Shown here in pieces: positions 46,190 to 53,752 of a DNA stretch of 64,000 nt. The notes under the pieces were generated by a model. It was not told the origin of the DNA and searched no databases. It worked only from the letters and a program-made list of their open reading frames with translations. This DNA comes from Lachnospiraceae bacterium. GTDB taxonomy: Bacteria > Bacillota > Clostridia > Lachnospirales > Lachnospiraceae. The translations under genes and the position numbers were made by a program. Positions within the stretch are counted from its first letter, which is position 1. Each line of letters opens with the position of its first letter. Location of the stretch: positions 50,415 through 114,414 of the forward strand of contig JAFXCD010000036.1 in NCBI GenBank assembly GCA_017521605.1, read 5' to 3'.

Positions 46190-46729
46190 TTACTTATCAC
46201 TACAGCCTGAACAATTACCACATTTTACGATGTTCACATCCTCTGCCACCAAATTGAAGGGACTGGTCAACAAACAAATAGCCTGAGAAGAGATTCCCTC
46301 CCCGCTACCGGTGAAGCCCAGGCCCTCTTCTGTAGTTGCCTTTACATTTACCTGCTCCTCTGCAATCCCCAACGCTTTTGCAATATTCTCCCTCATAGTA
46401 TCAATATACGGACGCATCTTGGGAGCCTGCGCTATAATGGTAGCATCAATATTTTCAATCAAATATCCCTTTTCTTCCAACAGTTCTCCTACCTTCTGTA
46501 ATAATAAAAGGGAAGAAATCCCCTTATAAGCCGGATCAGTATCAGGAAAATGCTTACCAATATCCCCAAGAGCTGCCGCTCCCAACAAAGCATCTGATAT
46601 AGAGTGTAACAGCACATCTGCATCAGAATGTCCTAAAAGTCCTTTTTCGTAAGGAATTTTCACCCCCCCCATAATCAAATCCCGTCCTTCTACCAGACGA
46701 TGCACATCATAACCCATTCCAATCCTCAT
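46190..46729 (-). CDS. ispF: 2-C-methyl-D-erythritol 2,4-cyclodiphosphate synthase
   Basis: Fifth step of the MEP isoprenoid pathway. 179 residues, about 20 more than usual. [40 protein letters not shown] (metal-binding Asp and His), [10 protein letters not shown] and [20 protein letters not shown] are all present. The extra C-terminal tail ends [11 protein letters not shown], a CxxCxxC pattern not needed for catalysis. An eight-G run lies in the sense strand near codon 21. GGAGG precedes the start. Confidence 0.96.
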   Translation of the reverse strand: MRIGMGYDVHRLVEGRDLIMGGVKIPYEKGLLGHSDADVLLHSISDALLGAAALGDIGKHFPDTDPAYKGISSLLLLQKVGELLEEKGYLIENIDATIIAQAPKMRPYIDTMRENIAKALGIAEEQVNVKATTEEGLGFTGSGEGISSQAICLLTSPFNLVAEDVNIVKCGNCSGCSDK

Positions 46730-46770
46730 ATAAACCTCCTAATTATTTTCATGGTCTTATATTGGAAAAG

Positions 46771-46794
46771 AAGGAACAACATTTGTTGTTCCTT
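46771..46794. terminator. Terminator after the GGDEF gene
   Basis: AAGGAACAAC (46771-46780) pairs with GTTGTTCCTT (46785-46794), T-rich beyond on the minus strand. It lies between the GGDEF gene (ends 46801) and ispF (starts 46729). Confidence 0.8.
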
Positions 46795-46800
46795 CATATA

Positions 46801-48729
46801 TTATACCCGATTCTTTTGTGCCGCATGAAATTGTTGCTTTGCATCATACATAGCTTCATCCGCTCTTCTCAAATACTCTTCCAGATTATTCTTTTCTTCC
46901 GGGTGCATTACTACACAACCTGTACTTACAGACAAGTCAAAAATCAATCGCCTTGCAGATATTATTGTTTCCAATTCTTTCCGTAAATTATCCAGAATTC
47001 TTTCTGCCTTCTCTGCATCTGCACATTCTCCTACCATTACAAACTCATCACCACCATAACGAATAGCAATCCAGTCTCTTGGTAATGTTTTCTTTATAGC
47101 TTCTGCCACGGTACACAGAGCCAAATCACCTTGTAAATGTCCGTATCTGTCATTAATCGACTTCATCTGATTAACATCTGCAAATACAATAGCACTATTT
47201 TTACCCTGCTTTTGGCATTCCACCAGATAAGGCCATGCCTCCGAATCAAAACCAGTTCTATTACGTAGCCCGGTTAAAGCGTCCGTAACAGATACCTCCT
47301 TTAACTTTTTGTTTAGCTCCTCCAGCCTGATATTCTGTTTAACACGTTCCATATCCTGACTAAGACGGCGAAGCCAGACATAAATACTCTGATCATAAAT
47401 ACGCTTCAGATTATTCTTCTGTACGATATATCCAATACTGTTCTTTTTTGTATTTAATGGAATAAACAAATAAACCTGCGTTTCCTTTGTATTTCCATTA
47501 TAATAAGGCAACAAATTCTTTGTGGGGAATTTATCGGTAGGAATCGCTTTACCATCCTCCAGATTCACATAAACCTCCATACGGTCAGTTAATTCACCCA
47601 TCTTTAGTTCTTCCCAAGACTCCATTTCCTCAAAGTATCCGTCCACTATACATAGCATAAAGTCGGGTCCTTCAAAAACATGATTATCTTGGAAGGTTTT
47701 GTTCATACTCTTCTTTAATCCATCTACAGAATCTTCCTTGGAAAACAGCTCATCAATATAACGTAGCTGCCACTCATTCACCGTATCATCTCTGCGTACT
47801 CGATAATTAGCTAAAATAGAACGCAATCTCTCATCAGCTTTACTTTTCTTCACCTCACAACCACAGCTCTCCCCAAAAACAGGCATAGACTGCAATCTGG
47901 TACTCTGAGGTATCGTTTTACCATTCATTCGGTCCCAAAGCATATTCATGCCTTTATAGCCTAATTTATCCCATTCACGTCCCACTGTAGATAATATAGG
48001 GAAAAACTCCTGACCCATGGTCAGACAATCACAACCGGTTACAATAACATCATTCGGAATACGAACTCCCAAGACATCCAATGCAGAACATACACCTATT
48101 GCCATCTCATCATTTGCGCAAATAATAGCATCTGGCAGACTCTCATGGGTGTTGACATATTGCGTCGCTTTATCATATGCCACAAAATAAGACCAGTCAG
48201 CTTCAATCACATTCTCATCCCGTAACACCAACCCGGCTGTTTCCAGTGCATCCTCAACTGCCATTTTACGTTTTTCACTTTCCTGATTATGTTTCGGACC
48301 ACTCATAAAAATAAATTCATGTGCATGATGCTTTTCCAACACATGCAACATCAATTTATAGATTCCCTGATAAGTATCCGTACCTATATAAGGAATTCCT
48401 TCCATCTCATATTCTAAACTAATAGCCGGAATATTATACTTCAGTATCTGTTCACGTAACTGCTCACGTTCATATGGCATATTAATGGTATTACCCATTA
48501 ATAATACACCATCAAAATCAGCAATATTAGGCAGGGTAAATATCATACTTTCCCCAACATTACCGGGGTCATCTTCACTTCCGGAAGAATAATTCACAAA
48601 CACAAACAAATCAACATTATCTTCCGTAGCACGATTTTTTACGCCTTCCAGAATCAATTCCAGATATTCATTACTCCAACCATTTGCAAATACAGCAACT
48701 CTTTTTTTCACACTGTCACTCTTTCTCAA
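46801..48729 (-). CDS. Diguanylate cyclase with LacI-type ligand-binding sensor
   Basis: 642 residues, no membrane segment or signal peptide. Residues about 9-290 look like a LacI-family periplasmic-binding fold without a DNA-binding helix (KKRVAVFANGWSNEYLELIL, DFDGVLLMGNTI, AIICANDEMAIGVCSALDVL). A middle region (about 300-465) is unassigned and ends in a helix. The GGDEF domain (about 478-635) has DALTGLRNRTGFD, FADVNQMKSINDRYGHLQGD and RYGGDEFVMVGE, so the active site is intact; I see no RxxD inhibitory site at the usual place. It likely makes cyclic di-GMP in response to a cytosolic sugar-like ligand. Monocistronic. Confidence 0.88.
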   Translation of the reverse strand: MRKSDSVKKRVAVFANGWSNEYLELILEGVKNRATEDNVDLFVFVNYSSGSEDDPGNVGESMIFTLPNIADFDGVLLMGNTINMPYEREQLREQILKYNIPAISLEYEMEGIPYIGTDTYQGIYKLMLHVLEKHHAHEFIFMSGPKHNQESEKRKMAVEDALETAGLVLRDENVIEADWSYFVAYDKATQYVNTHESLPDAIICANDEMAIGVCSALDVLGVRIPNDVIVTGCDCLTMGQEFFPILSTVGREWDKLGYKGMNMLWDRMNGKTIPQSTRLQSMPVFGESCGCEVKKSKADERLRSILANYRVRRDDTVNEWQLRYIDELFSKEDSVDGLKKSMNKTFQDNHVFEGPDFMLCIVDGYFEEMESWEELKMGELTDRMEVYVNLEDGKAIPTDKFPTKNLLPYYNGNTKETQVYLFIPLNTKKNSIGYIVQKNNLKRIYDQSIYVWLRRLSQDMERVKQNIRLEELNKKLKEVSVTDALTGLRNRTGFDSEAWPYLVECQKQGKNSAIVFADVNQMKSINDRYGHLQGDLALCTVAEAIKKTLPRDWIAIRYGGDEFVMVGECADAEKAERILDNLRKELETIISARRLIFDLSVSTGCVVMHPEEKNNLEEYLRRADEAMYDAKQQFHAAQKNRV

Positions 48730-48813
48730 CGTAATTAGTAGATGATAGTATTATACCACAAGCCTTTCTAAAATTGAAGTGTTTTAACAATTTATTTACA
48801 ATTATTCGCCACA

Positions 48814-48843
48814 AAAAAAGAGTCCATATTAGACTCTCTTTTT
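48814..48843 (-). terminator. Terminator downstream of the LCP-like gene
   Basis: AGAGTC (48819-48824) pairs with GACTCT (48832-48837), with a run of seven T on the minus strand. It is arranged behind the tRNA-like fragment just as a normal tRNA terminator would be. Confidence 0.75.
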
Positions 48844-48845
48844 AA

Positions 48846-48880
48846 TAGCGAGAGTGGGATTTGAACACAATCCCACTCTC
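48846..48880 (-). other. tRNA-Met 3'-end copy forming a hairpin (possible att site)
   Basis: The plus-strand sequence TAGCGAGAGTGGGATTTGAAC (48846-48866; 21 bases, here split as TAGCGAGAG and TGGGATTTGAAC) matches the 3' end of tRNA-Met at 50822-50842 in 20 of 21 positions and has the same orientation. The rest of the tRNA is absent; instead GAGAGTGGGATT (48850-48861) pairs with AATCCCACTCTC (48869-48880). It could be the far attachment site of an element inserted at the tRNA gene. Confidence 0.6.
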
Positions 48881-48960
48881 AGTACCTAATAAATAGGGCA
48901 ACAAATCACTGACTTTTTCAAAAGAATCCATCTTGAAACACCTAATTCCTAAATAGGATT

Positions 48961-50571
48961 TTACTTGTCCTTATATTTTGCAACATTCTCCTTAATCTCT
49001 GCACTATATTCCTTGACCGTACTCGATACCTCGTAATTTTCTTGACCAAACAAAAACTTGTGTAACCAAACAACATTTGATTCTAAATCAGCGGGTATTA
49101 TACAAGAACCAGCAGCCCCCATCATAATGGATTCTCGCATACCATCTTGTGGGAAACCTGCCCCACCTATCTCACTGTAATTAAAATTCGCAACATTTCT
49201 CATTCCGTCACTTATTACTTCCATATCAATTGAAGTATAAGCATTACTCATGTAAACATTGATAGCCTGTTGTAAAGTTGCTTTATCCACAGTTTGCATT
49301 TGCTTATGTATCGCAATAAAAGCATCTGACAACTGACTATCTAATATAGTGTTTGTTCCTAAATACCAACAATAGGTTGCTACTTGGTCACCATTTAACA
49401 ATTGATAACCTTCATTTAATACAATGGGGTCTTCTAATTCCAATGTCGACATAATATATTCGCTATAGTTTGTTGCATCTATACTCTGTACATCAATCCA
49501 AACTCCACCTAAAGCATCAACAAAATCACTAAACGTTTTTAAATCTATTGAAATAAAAGCCTGTATGTTCATATCCAAATTAGTGTTTAATGTTCTTATA
49601 GCCTGCTCCACATTATCGGAGCCATAAGCCCGTGAATACTGCCCAAACTTATCTCCAATATTTAAATATAGTTTTCTAGGAATACTCACACATTTCATTT
49701 CACCTGTTTCTGAATTTAAACTAATAATTGAAGCACATCTGCACTGGTCATCCGTGATAAAAAAAGCAATATTCTGATACTTACTAATATCCATATTTTC
49801 TGTATCAATATTATCTCTAATAGATGGATTAATTCCAACCGGTTCGTTTTCAATTGGTGTAATTTTAATTTCAATTGTCGGAATTTTTTCTATCTCTCCC
49901 TTTAAATAATCTTCTTCCTCTATAATTCCTACTGACAAAACTATTATATGTTTCGCTTCCTCTGTATCGCAGTTAGCATACTTACCAAACATAATATATT
50001 TTATGCCGTCTATATCATTCATTTTGAATTTCTCTATTGGATAGTAAATCACATCACCTTTCACCATGTCATCACTATAAGTGTCCTCAACGGGGGTATA
50101 TCCCTCTAAAGTATTTGCATCAATTGTGTTTTGGATATACTTAACCGCATCCTTATATTCCGCATCTTCGTTCAAAAGTAACTCTACTGTCCAATCTGTT
50201 AATTTATAATCCTCTTTTGCACCAGAACCAACCAAAATGTATTTATACAACGCATTCCACTCACAAAATTCATCCGTAATGGTTGTCTCTCCAGATAAAG
50301 AATAAACAGCATTATCAACATGTACATATTCATATTCTAAAATTCTATCCTCCAACAGCTTCTCTACATCTGCTGTCGTAGTTTCTCCCATAATCAAATA
50401 GTCAAATATAGTTCCCGAGAACAAAGACCCTCGTTCCACATTCTCGTCCACCTCTTGCACAACTTCACCACTTTGAATACCATCTTCTTGGTTCTCCGGT
50501 TGTTGCCCACATCCCGACAACAGAATAGTTGCCATCATTATTACCATGATTATTTTAGACAATATTTTCAT
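48961..50571 (-). CDS. LytR-CpsA-Psr-like lipoprotein with altered active site
   Basis: 536 residues. MKILSKIIMVIMMATILLSG then C is a lipoprotein signal, unlike the membrane helix usual for LCP proteins. Residues about 20-270 are unassigned and acidic. Residues about 275-470 follow the LCP fold: CASIISLNSETGEMKCVSIPR, AYGSDNVEQAIRTLNTNLDM, FVDALGGVWIDV and LNGDQVATYCWYLG. The usual RSDT block is RCAS here, IPRD is IPRK, and the late Arg residues of LNG.QAL.Y.R are missing, so transferase activity is doubtful. AT-rich, and bounded by tRNA-Met and its 3'-end copy. Confidence 0.75.
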   Translation of the reverse strand: MKILSKIIMVIMMATILLSGCGQQPENQEDGIQSGEVVQEVDENVERGSLFSGTIFDYLIMGETTTADVEKLLEDRILEYEYVHVDNAVYSLSGETTITDEFCEWNALYKYILVGSGAKEDYKLTDWTVELLLNEDAEYKDAVKYIQNTIDANTLEGYTPVEDTYSDDMVKGDVIYYPIEKFKMNDIDGIKYIMFGKYANCDTEEAKHIIVLSVGIIEEEDYLKGEIEKIPTIEIKITPIENEPVGINPSIRDNIDTENMDISKYQNIAFFITDDQCRCASIISLNSETGEMKCVSIPRKLYLNIGDKFGQYSRAYGSDNVEQAIRTLNTNLDMNIQAFISIDLKTFSDFVDALGGVWIDVQSIDATNYSEYIMSTLELEDPIVLNEGYQLLNGDQVATYCWYLGTNTILDSQLSDAFIAIHKQMQTVDKATLQQAINVYMSNAYTSIDMEVISDGMRNVANFNYSEIGGAGFPQDGMRESIMMGAAGSCIIPADLESNVVWLHKFLFGQENYEVSSTVKEYSAEIKENVAKYKDK

Positions 50572-50618
50572 TTTGCACGCTTATCCTTTCCTATGCGATA
50601 AATTTTTAGATAATAGAC

Positions 50619-50648
50619 ATTATATCACTTTTCTGCTATTTTGGACAA
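50619..50648 (-). promoter_or_regulatory. Promoter of the LCP-like gene
   Basis: TTGTCC (50648-50643), 18 bases and TATAAT (50624-50619) on the minus strand, 48 bases before the start codon. Confidence 0.6.
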
Positions 50649-50720
50649 TAATTTTTACGAAGTGTATTTTATGGCATTTTGAATATATTATTTAACTGTA
50701 AATCAGCATAAAAGTATGAG

Positions 50721-50758
50721 TATTCAAAAGTATTCAAAAGTATTCAAAAGTATTCAAA
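50721..50758. repeat. Decamer tandem repeat
   Basis: TATTCAAAAG repeated three times plus a fourth TATTCAAA, exactly ten bases apart. It lies between the LCP-like gene promoter and the tRNA terminator; the rest of 50649-50720 is plain AT-rich sequence. Confidence 0.85.
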
Positions 50759-50772
50759 CTCGAATGCCGCAA

Positions 50773-50806
50773 AAAAATCGGGAACACTGAATTTATCAAT
50801 GTTCCC
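50773..50806 (-). terminator. Terminator of the tRNA-Val/tRNA-Met unit
   Basis: GGGAACA (50780-50786) pairs with TGTTCCC (50800-50806), followed on the minus strand by seven T. Confidence 0.8.
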
Positions 50807-50821
50807 AACCTTTTAATGTAA

Positions 50822-50895
50822 TAGCGAGAGGGGGATTTGAACCCTCGACACTACGGGTATGAACCGTATGCTCTAGCCAACTGAGCTATCTCGCC
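50822..50895 (-). tRNA. tRNA-Met (CAT), elongator type
   Basis: Acceptor GGCGAGA/TCTCGCT, D arm GCTC..GAGC, anticodon stem TACGG/CCGTA with loop TTCATAC (anticodon CAT), T arm GAGGG..CCCTC-like. The first pair is G-U rather than a mismatch, so it is not the initiator. An Ile tRNA with modified CAT cannot be excluded from sequence alone. CCA is not encoded. Confidence 0.93.
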
Positions 50896-50925
50896 ATATT
50901 CACTTTATGCTTTTAAAATCTTATA

Positions 50926-50998
50926 TGGGGCCTACAGGGCTCGAACCTGTGACCCTCTGCTTGTAAGGCAGATGCTCTCCCAGCTGAGCTAAGACCCC
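50926..50998 (-). tRNA. tRNA-Val (TAC)
   Basis: Acceptor GGGGTCT/AGGCCCC, D arm GCTC..GAGC, anticodon stem TCTGC/GCAGA with loop CTTACAA (anticodon TAC), T arm ACAGG..CCTGT. It lies 30 bases upstream of tRNA-Met in the same unit; CCA is not encoded. Confidence 0.96.
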
Positions 50999-51078
50999 GC
51001 TTTAAAAGCTTTTGTCGCAACCGACTTTGTTAGTATACAATGCCGGTTGCAATTTGTCAACAACTTTTTTAAATTATT

Positions 51079-52860
51079 TTACGTTCTTTCCGGAGCTTCG
51101 AACCCAAGCACCTCTATACATGCCTCCAGCACATCCTTAGTCAGGTTTAAAAGCGCTATCCAACCTGCTTTTTTCGCCTCATCCTCTTCAATCAGAATCT
51201 TGGTCTCATGATAGAAACGATTGAATTCATTAGCCAAATCATAAATATATGCACATACCTTGTTAGGAGCACTTTCTTCATAAGCCGCTTGCATGGTTGC
51301 ATTAAACTTCGCCAGTTCCATAGCCAATGCTTTTTCGGCACTGTTTTGAACGGTTTGCAGTTTTGCCGCTGTCACATCACTACCCTGCTCCTTATACTTA
51401 GCAAGAATAGACTTAATACGTACAATTGTATACAGTACATAAGGACCGGTATCTCCTTCAAAAGAAGTAAATCTTTCTACATCAAATACATAGTCCTTTG
51501 CCGGCTGATTAGACAAGTCACCATACTTAATTGCTGCCAGTCCTACGATTTTTGCAGTTTTTCCTGCTTCTTCTTCATCTATCCCATAACCCTTAAGTTC
51601 AGCATTTTCCTTAATCTTACGCAGCATTTCCACATTAATCTCGTCAATCAGATTCTCCAGACGGGGTACACCACCGGAACGGGTCTTATAAGGCTTACCA
51701 TCCTTACCGTTCATGGTACCGAATCCAATATGCAGAAGCTCCGTATCATCGTTTACCAGTTTGGTCTTCTTAGCGCAACGGAATACCTGCTCAAAATATA
51801 AGTCCTGACGCTTATCCGTCAGATAAATCATCTGGTCAGGTGCATAATCTGCCATACGCATTTTAATGGTTGCTAAATCTGTTGTATTGTAAAGAGATGC
51901 ACCATCTGACTTTAAAATCATACAAGGCGGAATCTCTTTGGTATCTGTTTCTTCCTTTACATCCACAACTAATGCACCATCACTGATATAAGCATAGCCC
52001 TCGTCCTTCATATACTGTACCATATCCGGTATCCACTCATGGGCATCGGACTCGCCCTTCCAGAGGTCAAATTCCACATTCAGATTGTTGTAATTTCTCT
52101 TTAAATCACTTACGGAAACACGGATAATATGATTCCAAAGAGCCCTGTGACCTCTTACACCGCTTTGTAGCTTAAAAGTAGCCTCCATAGCCTTTGTCTT
52201 ATATTCTGCATCCTCTTTGGATTTGCCACTGGCAGTAGGATAAATTTCCTCCAGCTCTGCAATGGTAAAAGGTGCTTCTGCAGGATACTCTCCTGCAAAG
52301 CTTTCATCGAAATAGGGTAAATCCGGATATCTGAGCTCCAATTCATGAATAATCAGACCCATGGGCTGCCCCCAATCTCCCAAATGAATATCACCAATCA
52401 CCTCATGTCCCACGAAACGTGCAATTCTTTTAACGCTTTCACCGATAATGGCTGAACGTAAATGTCCTACATGCAGTGCTTTAGCCACATTAGGGCCACC
52501 GTAGTCAATTATTATCTTCTTGGGACTTTCCGGCATGTCCAGACCAAATTTATCATCTGCAGCCATACCCTCCAGATATGCTTTCAAAAACTCTTCTTTT
52601 ATTTTTAAATTCAAAAATCCAGGAGCAACTGCATTTACTTCCGCAAATACATCACTATCAGCAAGCTGAGCCGCCACATCATTAGCAATCATAATAGGAG
52701 CTTTCTTGTACTGCTTGGCACCTGCCATGGCACCATTACACTGATATTCACATAAATCCGGACGATTAGACAGGGTTACCTTACCTAGTTTTCCGTCATA
52801 TCCTGCTTTTTCAAATGCCTGCTGCATTTCTTCTGAAATCATATCCAAAATCTTCTTCAT
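51079..52860 (-). CDS. argS: Arginyl-tRNA synthetase
   Basis: 593 residues, class I synthetase. The N-terminal Add-1 domain (about 1-110) precedes YGGPNVAKALHVGHLRSAII with HVGH as the HIGH motif. HLGDWGQPMGLIIHELE and RQDLYFEQVFRCAKK follow, and the C-terminal helical anticodon domain ends ACIEVLGFEAPERT. No KMSKS is expected in this family branch. AAGGAG precedes the start. The tRNA-Val/tRNA-Met unit lies after its 3' end; queH lies upstream, 86 bp away. Confidence 0.97.
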   Translation of the reverse strand: MKKILDMISEEMQQAFEKAGYDGKLGKVTLSNRPDLCEYQCNGAMAGAKQYKKAPIMIANDVAAQLADSDVFAEVNAVAPGFLNLKIKEEFLKAYLEGMAADDKFGLDMPESPKKIIIDYGGPNVAKALHVGHLRSAIIGESVKRIARFVGHEVIGDIHLGDWGQPMGLIIHELELRYPDLPYFDESFAGEYPAEAPFTIAELEEIYPTASGKSKEDAEYKTKAMEATFKLQSGVRGHRALWNHIIRVSVSDLKRNYNNLNVEFDLWKGESDAHEWIPDMVQYMKDEGYAYISDGALVVDVKEETDTKEIPPCMILKSDGASLYNTTDLATIKMRMADYAPDQMIYLTDKRQDLYFEQVFRCAKKTKLVNDDTELLHIGFGTMNGKDGKPYKTRSGGVPRLENLIDEINVEMLRKIKENAELKGYGIDEEEAGKTAKIVGLAAIKYGDLSNQPAKDYVFDVERFTSFEGDTGPYVLYTIVRIKSILAKYKEQGSDVTAAKLQTVQNSAEKALAMELAKFNATMQAAYEESAPNKVCAYIYDLANEFNRFYHETKILIEEDEAKKAGWIALLNLTKDVLEACIEVLGFEAPERT

Positions 52861-52946
52861 CTAGCATCTCTCCTTGCATTTTACTGTCTGCATTCTCTTC
52901 TTTGTGTCTGTTCAGACACCATTGCTATTACTATAACTTATATTTT

Positions 52947-53591
52947 TCAATCTGACAAGTTCTTTTGTTGTTCCCTCTGGGCTTTAGAAAAGGCACAACC
53001 ACAATAATCCTGTCTGTATAAATCATACTCTGCAGACAATTCTATGGAACGCTTGTACCCCTCTTTTTTCTTAAAATCAGACGGTAACCAGGCTATTCCA
53101 TAAATACCGGCCAGTTCCTCTCCCAGTTCATTCAGTTTTTCCGCATTTTTTAACGGGCTAATGGTCAGAGTGGTTGCAAAATAATCTGCCTTTGCTTCTG
53201 CCGCACGCTTAGCCGTTTCCTCCAGTCTCAACCGATAGCAGGCAAAGCATCGTTCTCCTCCCTCCGGACATTTCTCCAGCCCTGCCGCCACTCCCCAAAA
53301 AATTTCCGGCCTATAATCCCCTTCCACAATATCTATTGGGAAATGCCCTTCCTTTTTGTTCAATAAATCTATCAGGCGTTTTTGCTCTTCTACTCTCTTA
53401 AAATACTCCCGGGATGCTGTAATATTCGGATTGTAATAAAAAACCGTAATCCGGAAAAAGGGACTTAGATATTCCAGCACATAGCTGCTACAGGGTGCAC
53501 AACAGCTATGCAAAAACAGCCTCTTTCCTTCCTGTCCTTTTAGTCTTTCCAACAGCTTATCCAATTCCTTTTGATAATTTCGTTTGTTCAT
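52947..53591 (-). CDS. queH: Epoxyqueuosine reductase QueH
   Basis: Last step of queuosine tRNA modification, the iron-sulfur QueH type (formerly DUF208) that replaces QueG. 214 residues. The Cys motifs are all present: FLHSCCAPCSSYVLEYL near the N-terminus, CPEGGERCFACYRLRLEET in the middle and QDYCGCAFS near the end. TTLTISPLKNAEKLNELGEE is the family-typical segment. In the same direction as argS and a likely operon partner. Confidence 0.93.
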   Translation of the reverse strand: MNKRNYQKELDKLLERLKGQEGKRLFLHSCCAPCSSYVLEYLSPFFRITVFYYNPNITASREYFKRVEEQKRLIDLLNKKEGHFPIDIVEGDYRPEIFWGVAAGLEKCPEGGERCFACYRLRLEETAKRAAEAKADYFATTLTISPLKNAEKLNELGEELAGIYGIAWLPSDFKKKEGYKRSIELSAEYDLYRQDYCGCAFSKAQREQQKNLSD

Positions 53592-53604
53592 ATTTCACCT
53601 CATG

Positions 53605-53670
53605 CATATCACAAGCACTGCCTGTGATACTGCCCAAATAGAAAGTGAAAAATCTTTGATTTTTCACACT
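53605..53670 (+). repeat. Hairpin element, copy A
   Basis: Two hairpins: TATCACA/TGTGATA (53607-53629) and GTGAAAAATC/GATTTTTCAC (53645-53667), joined by ACTGCCCAAATAGAAA. It matches copy B at 56522-56580 in inverted orientation; the second hairpin and linker are conserved, while the first stem has a different sequence. It lies between queH and the sensor kinase terminator. Confidence 0.7.
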
Positions 53671-53709
53671 GCCATCCCACAACTGCTTCTCTTCTTTCTA
53701 TTTTATAGC

Positions 53710-53740
53710 AAAAAAGCCCGGTAGTCTACCGGACTTTTTT
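53710..53740. terminator. Terminator of the two-component operon
   Basis: AAAAAAGCCCGGTAG (53710-53724) pairs with CTACCGG-CTTTTTT (to 53740). It is T-rich on both strands and ends the response regulator/kinase operon on the minus strand. Confidence 0.88.
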
Positions 53741-53752
53741 ATTTCTATGTTT

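Noticed and set aside
48846-48880. Functional tRNA gene
   Set aside because: Only the 3' end is present; D and anticodon arms are missing and the rest is a simple hairpin.
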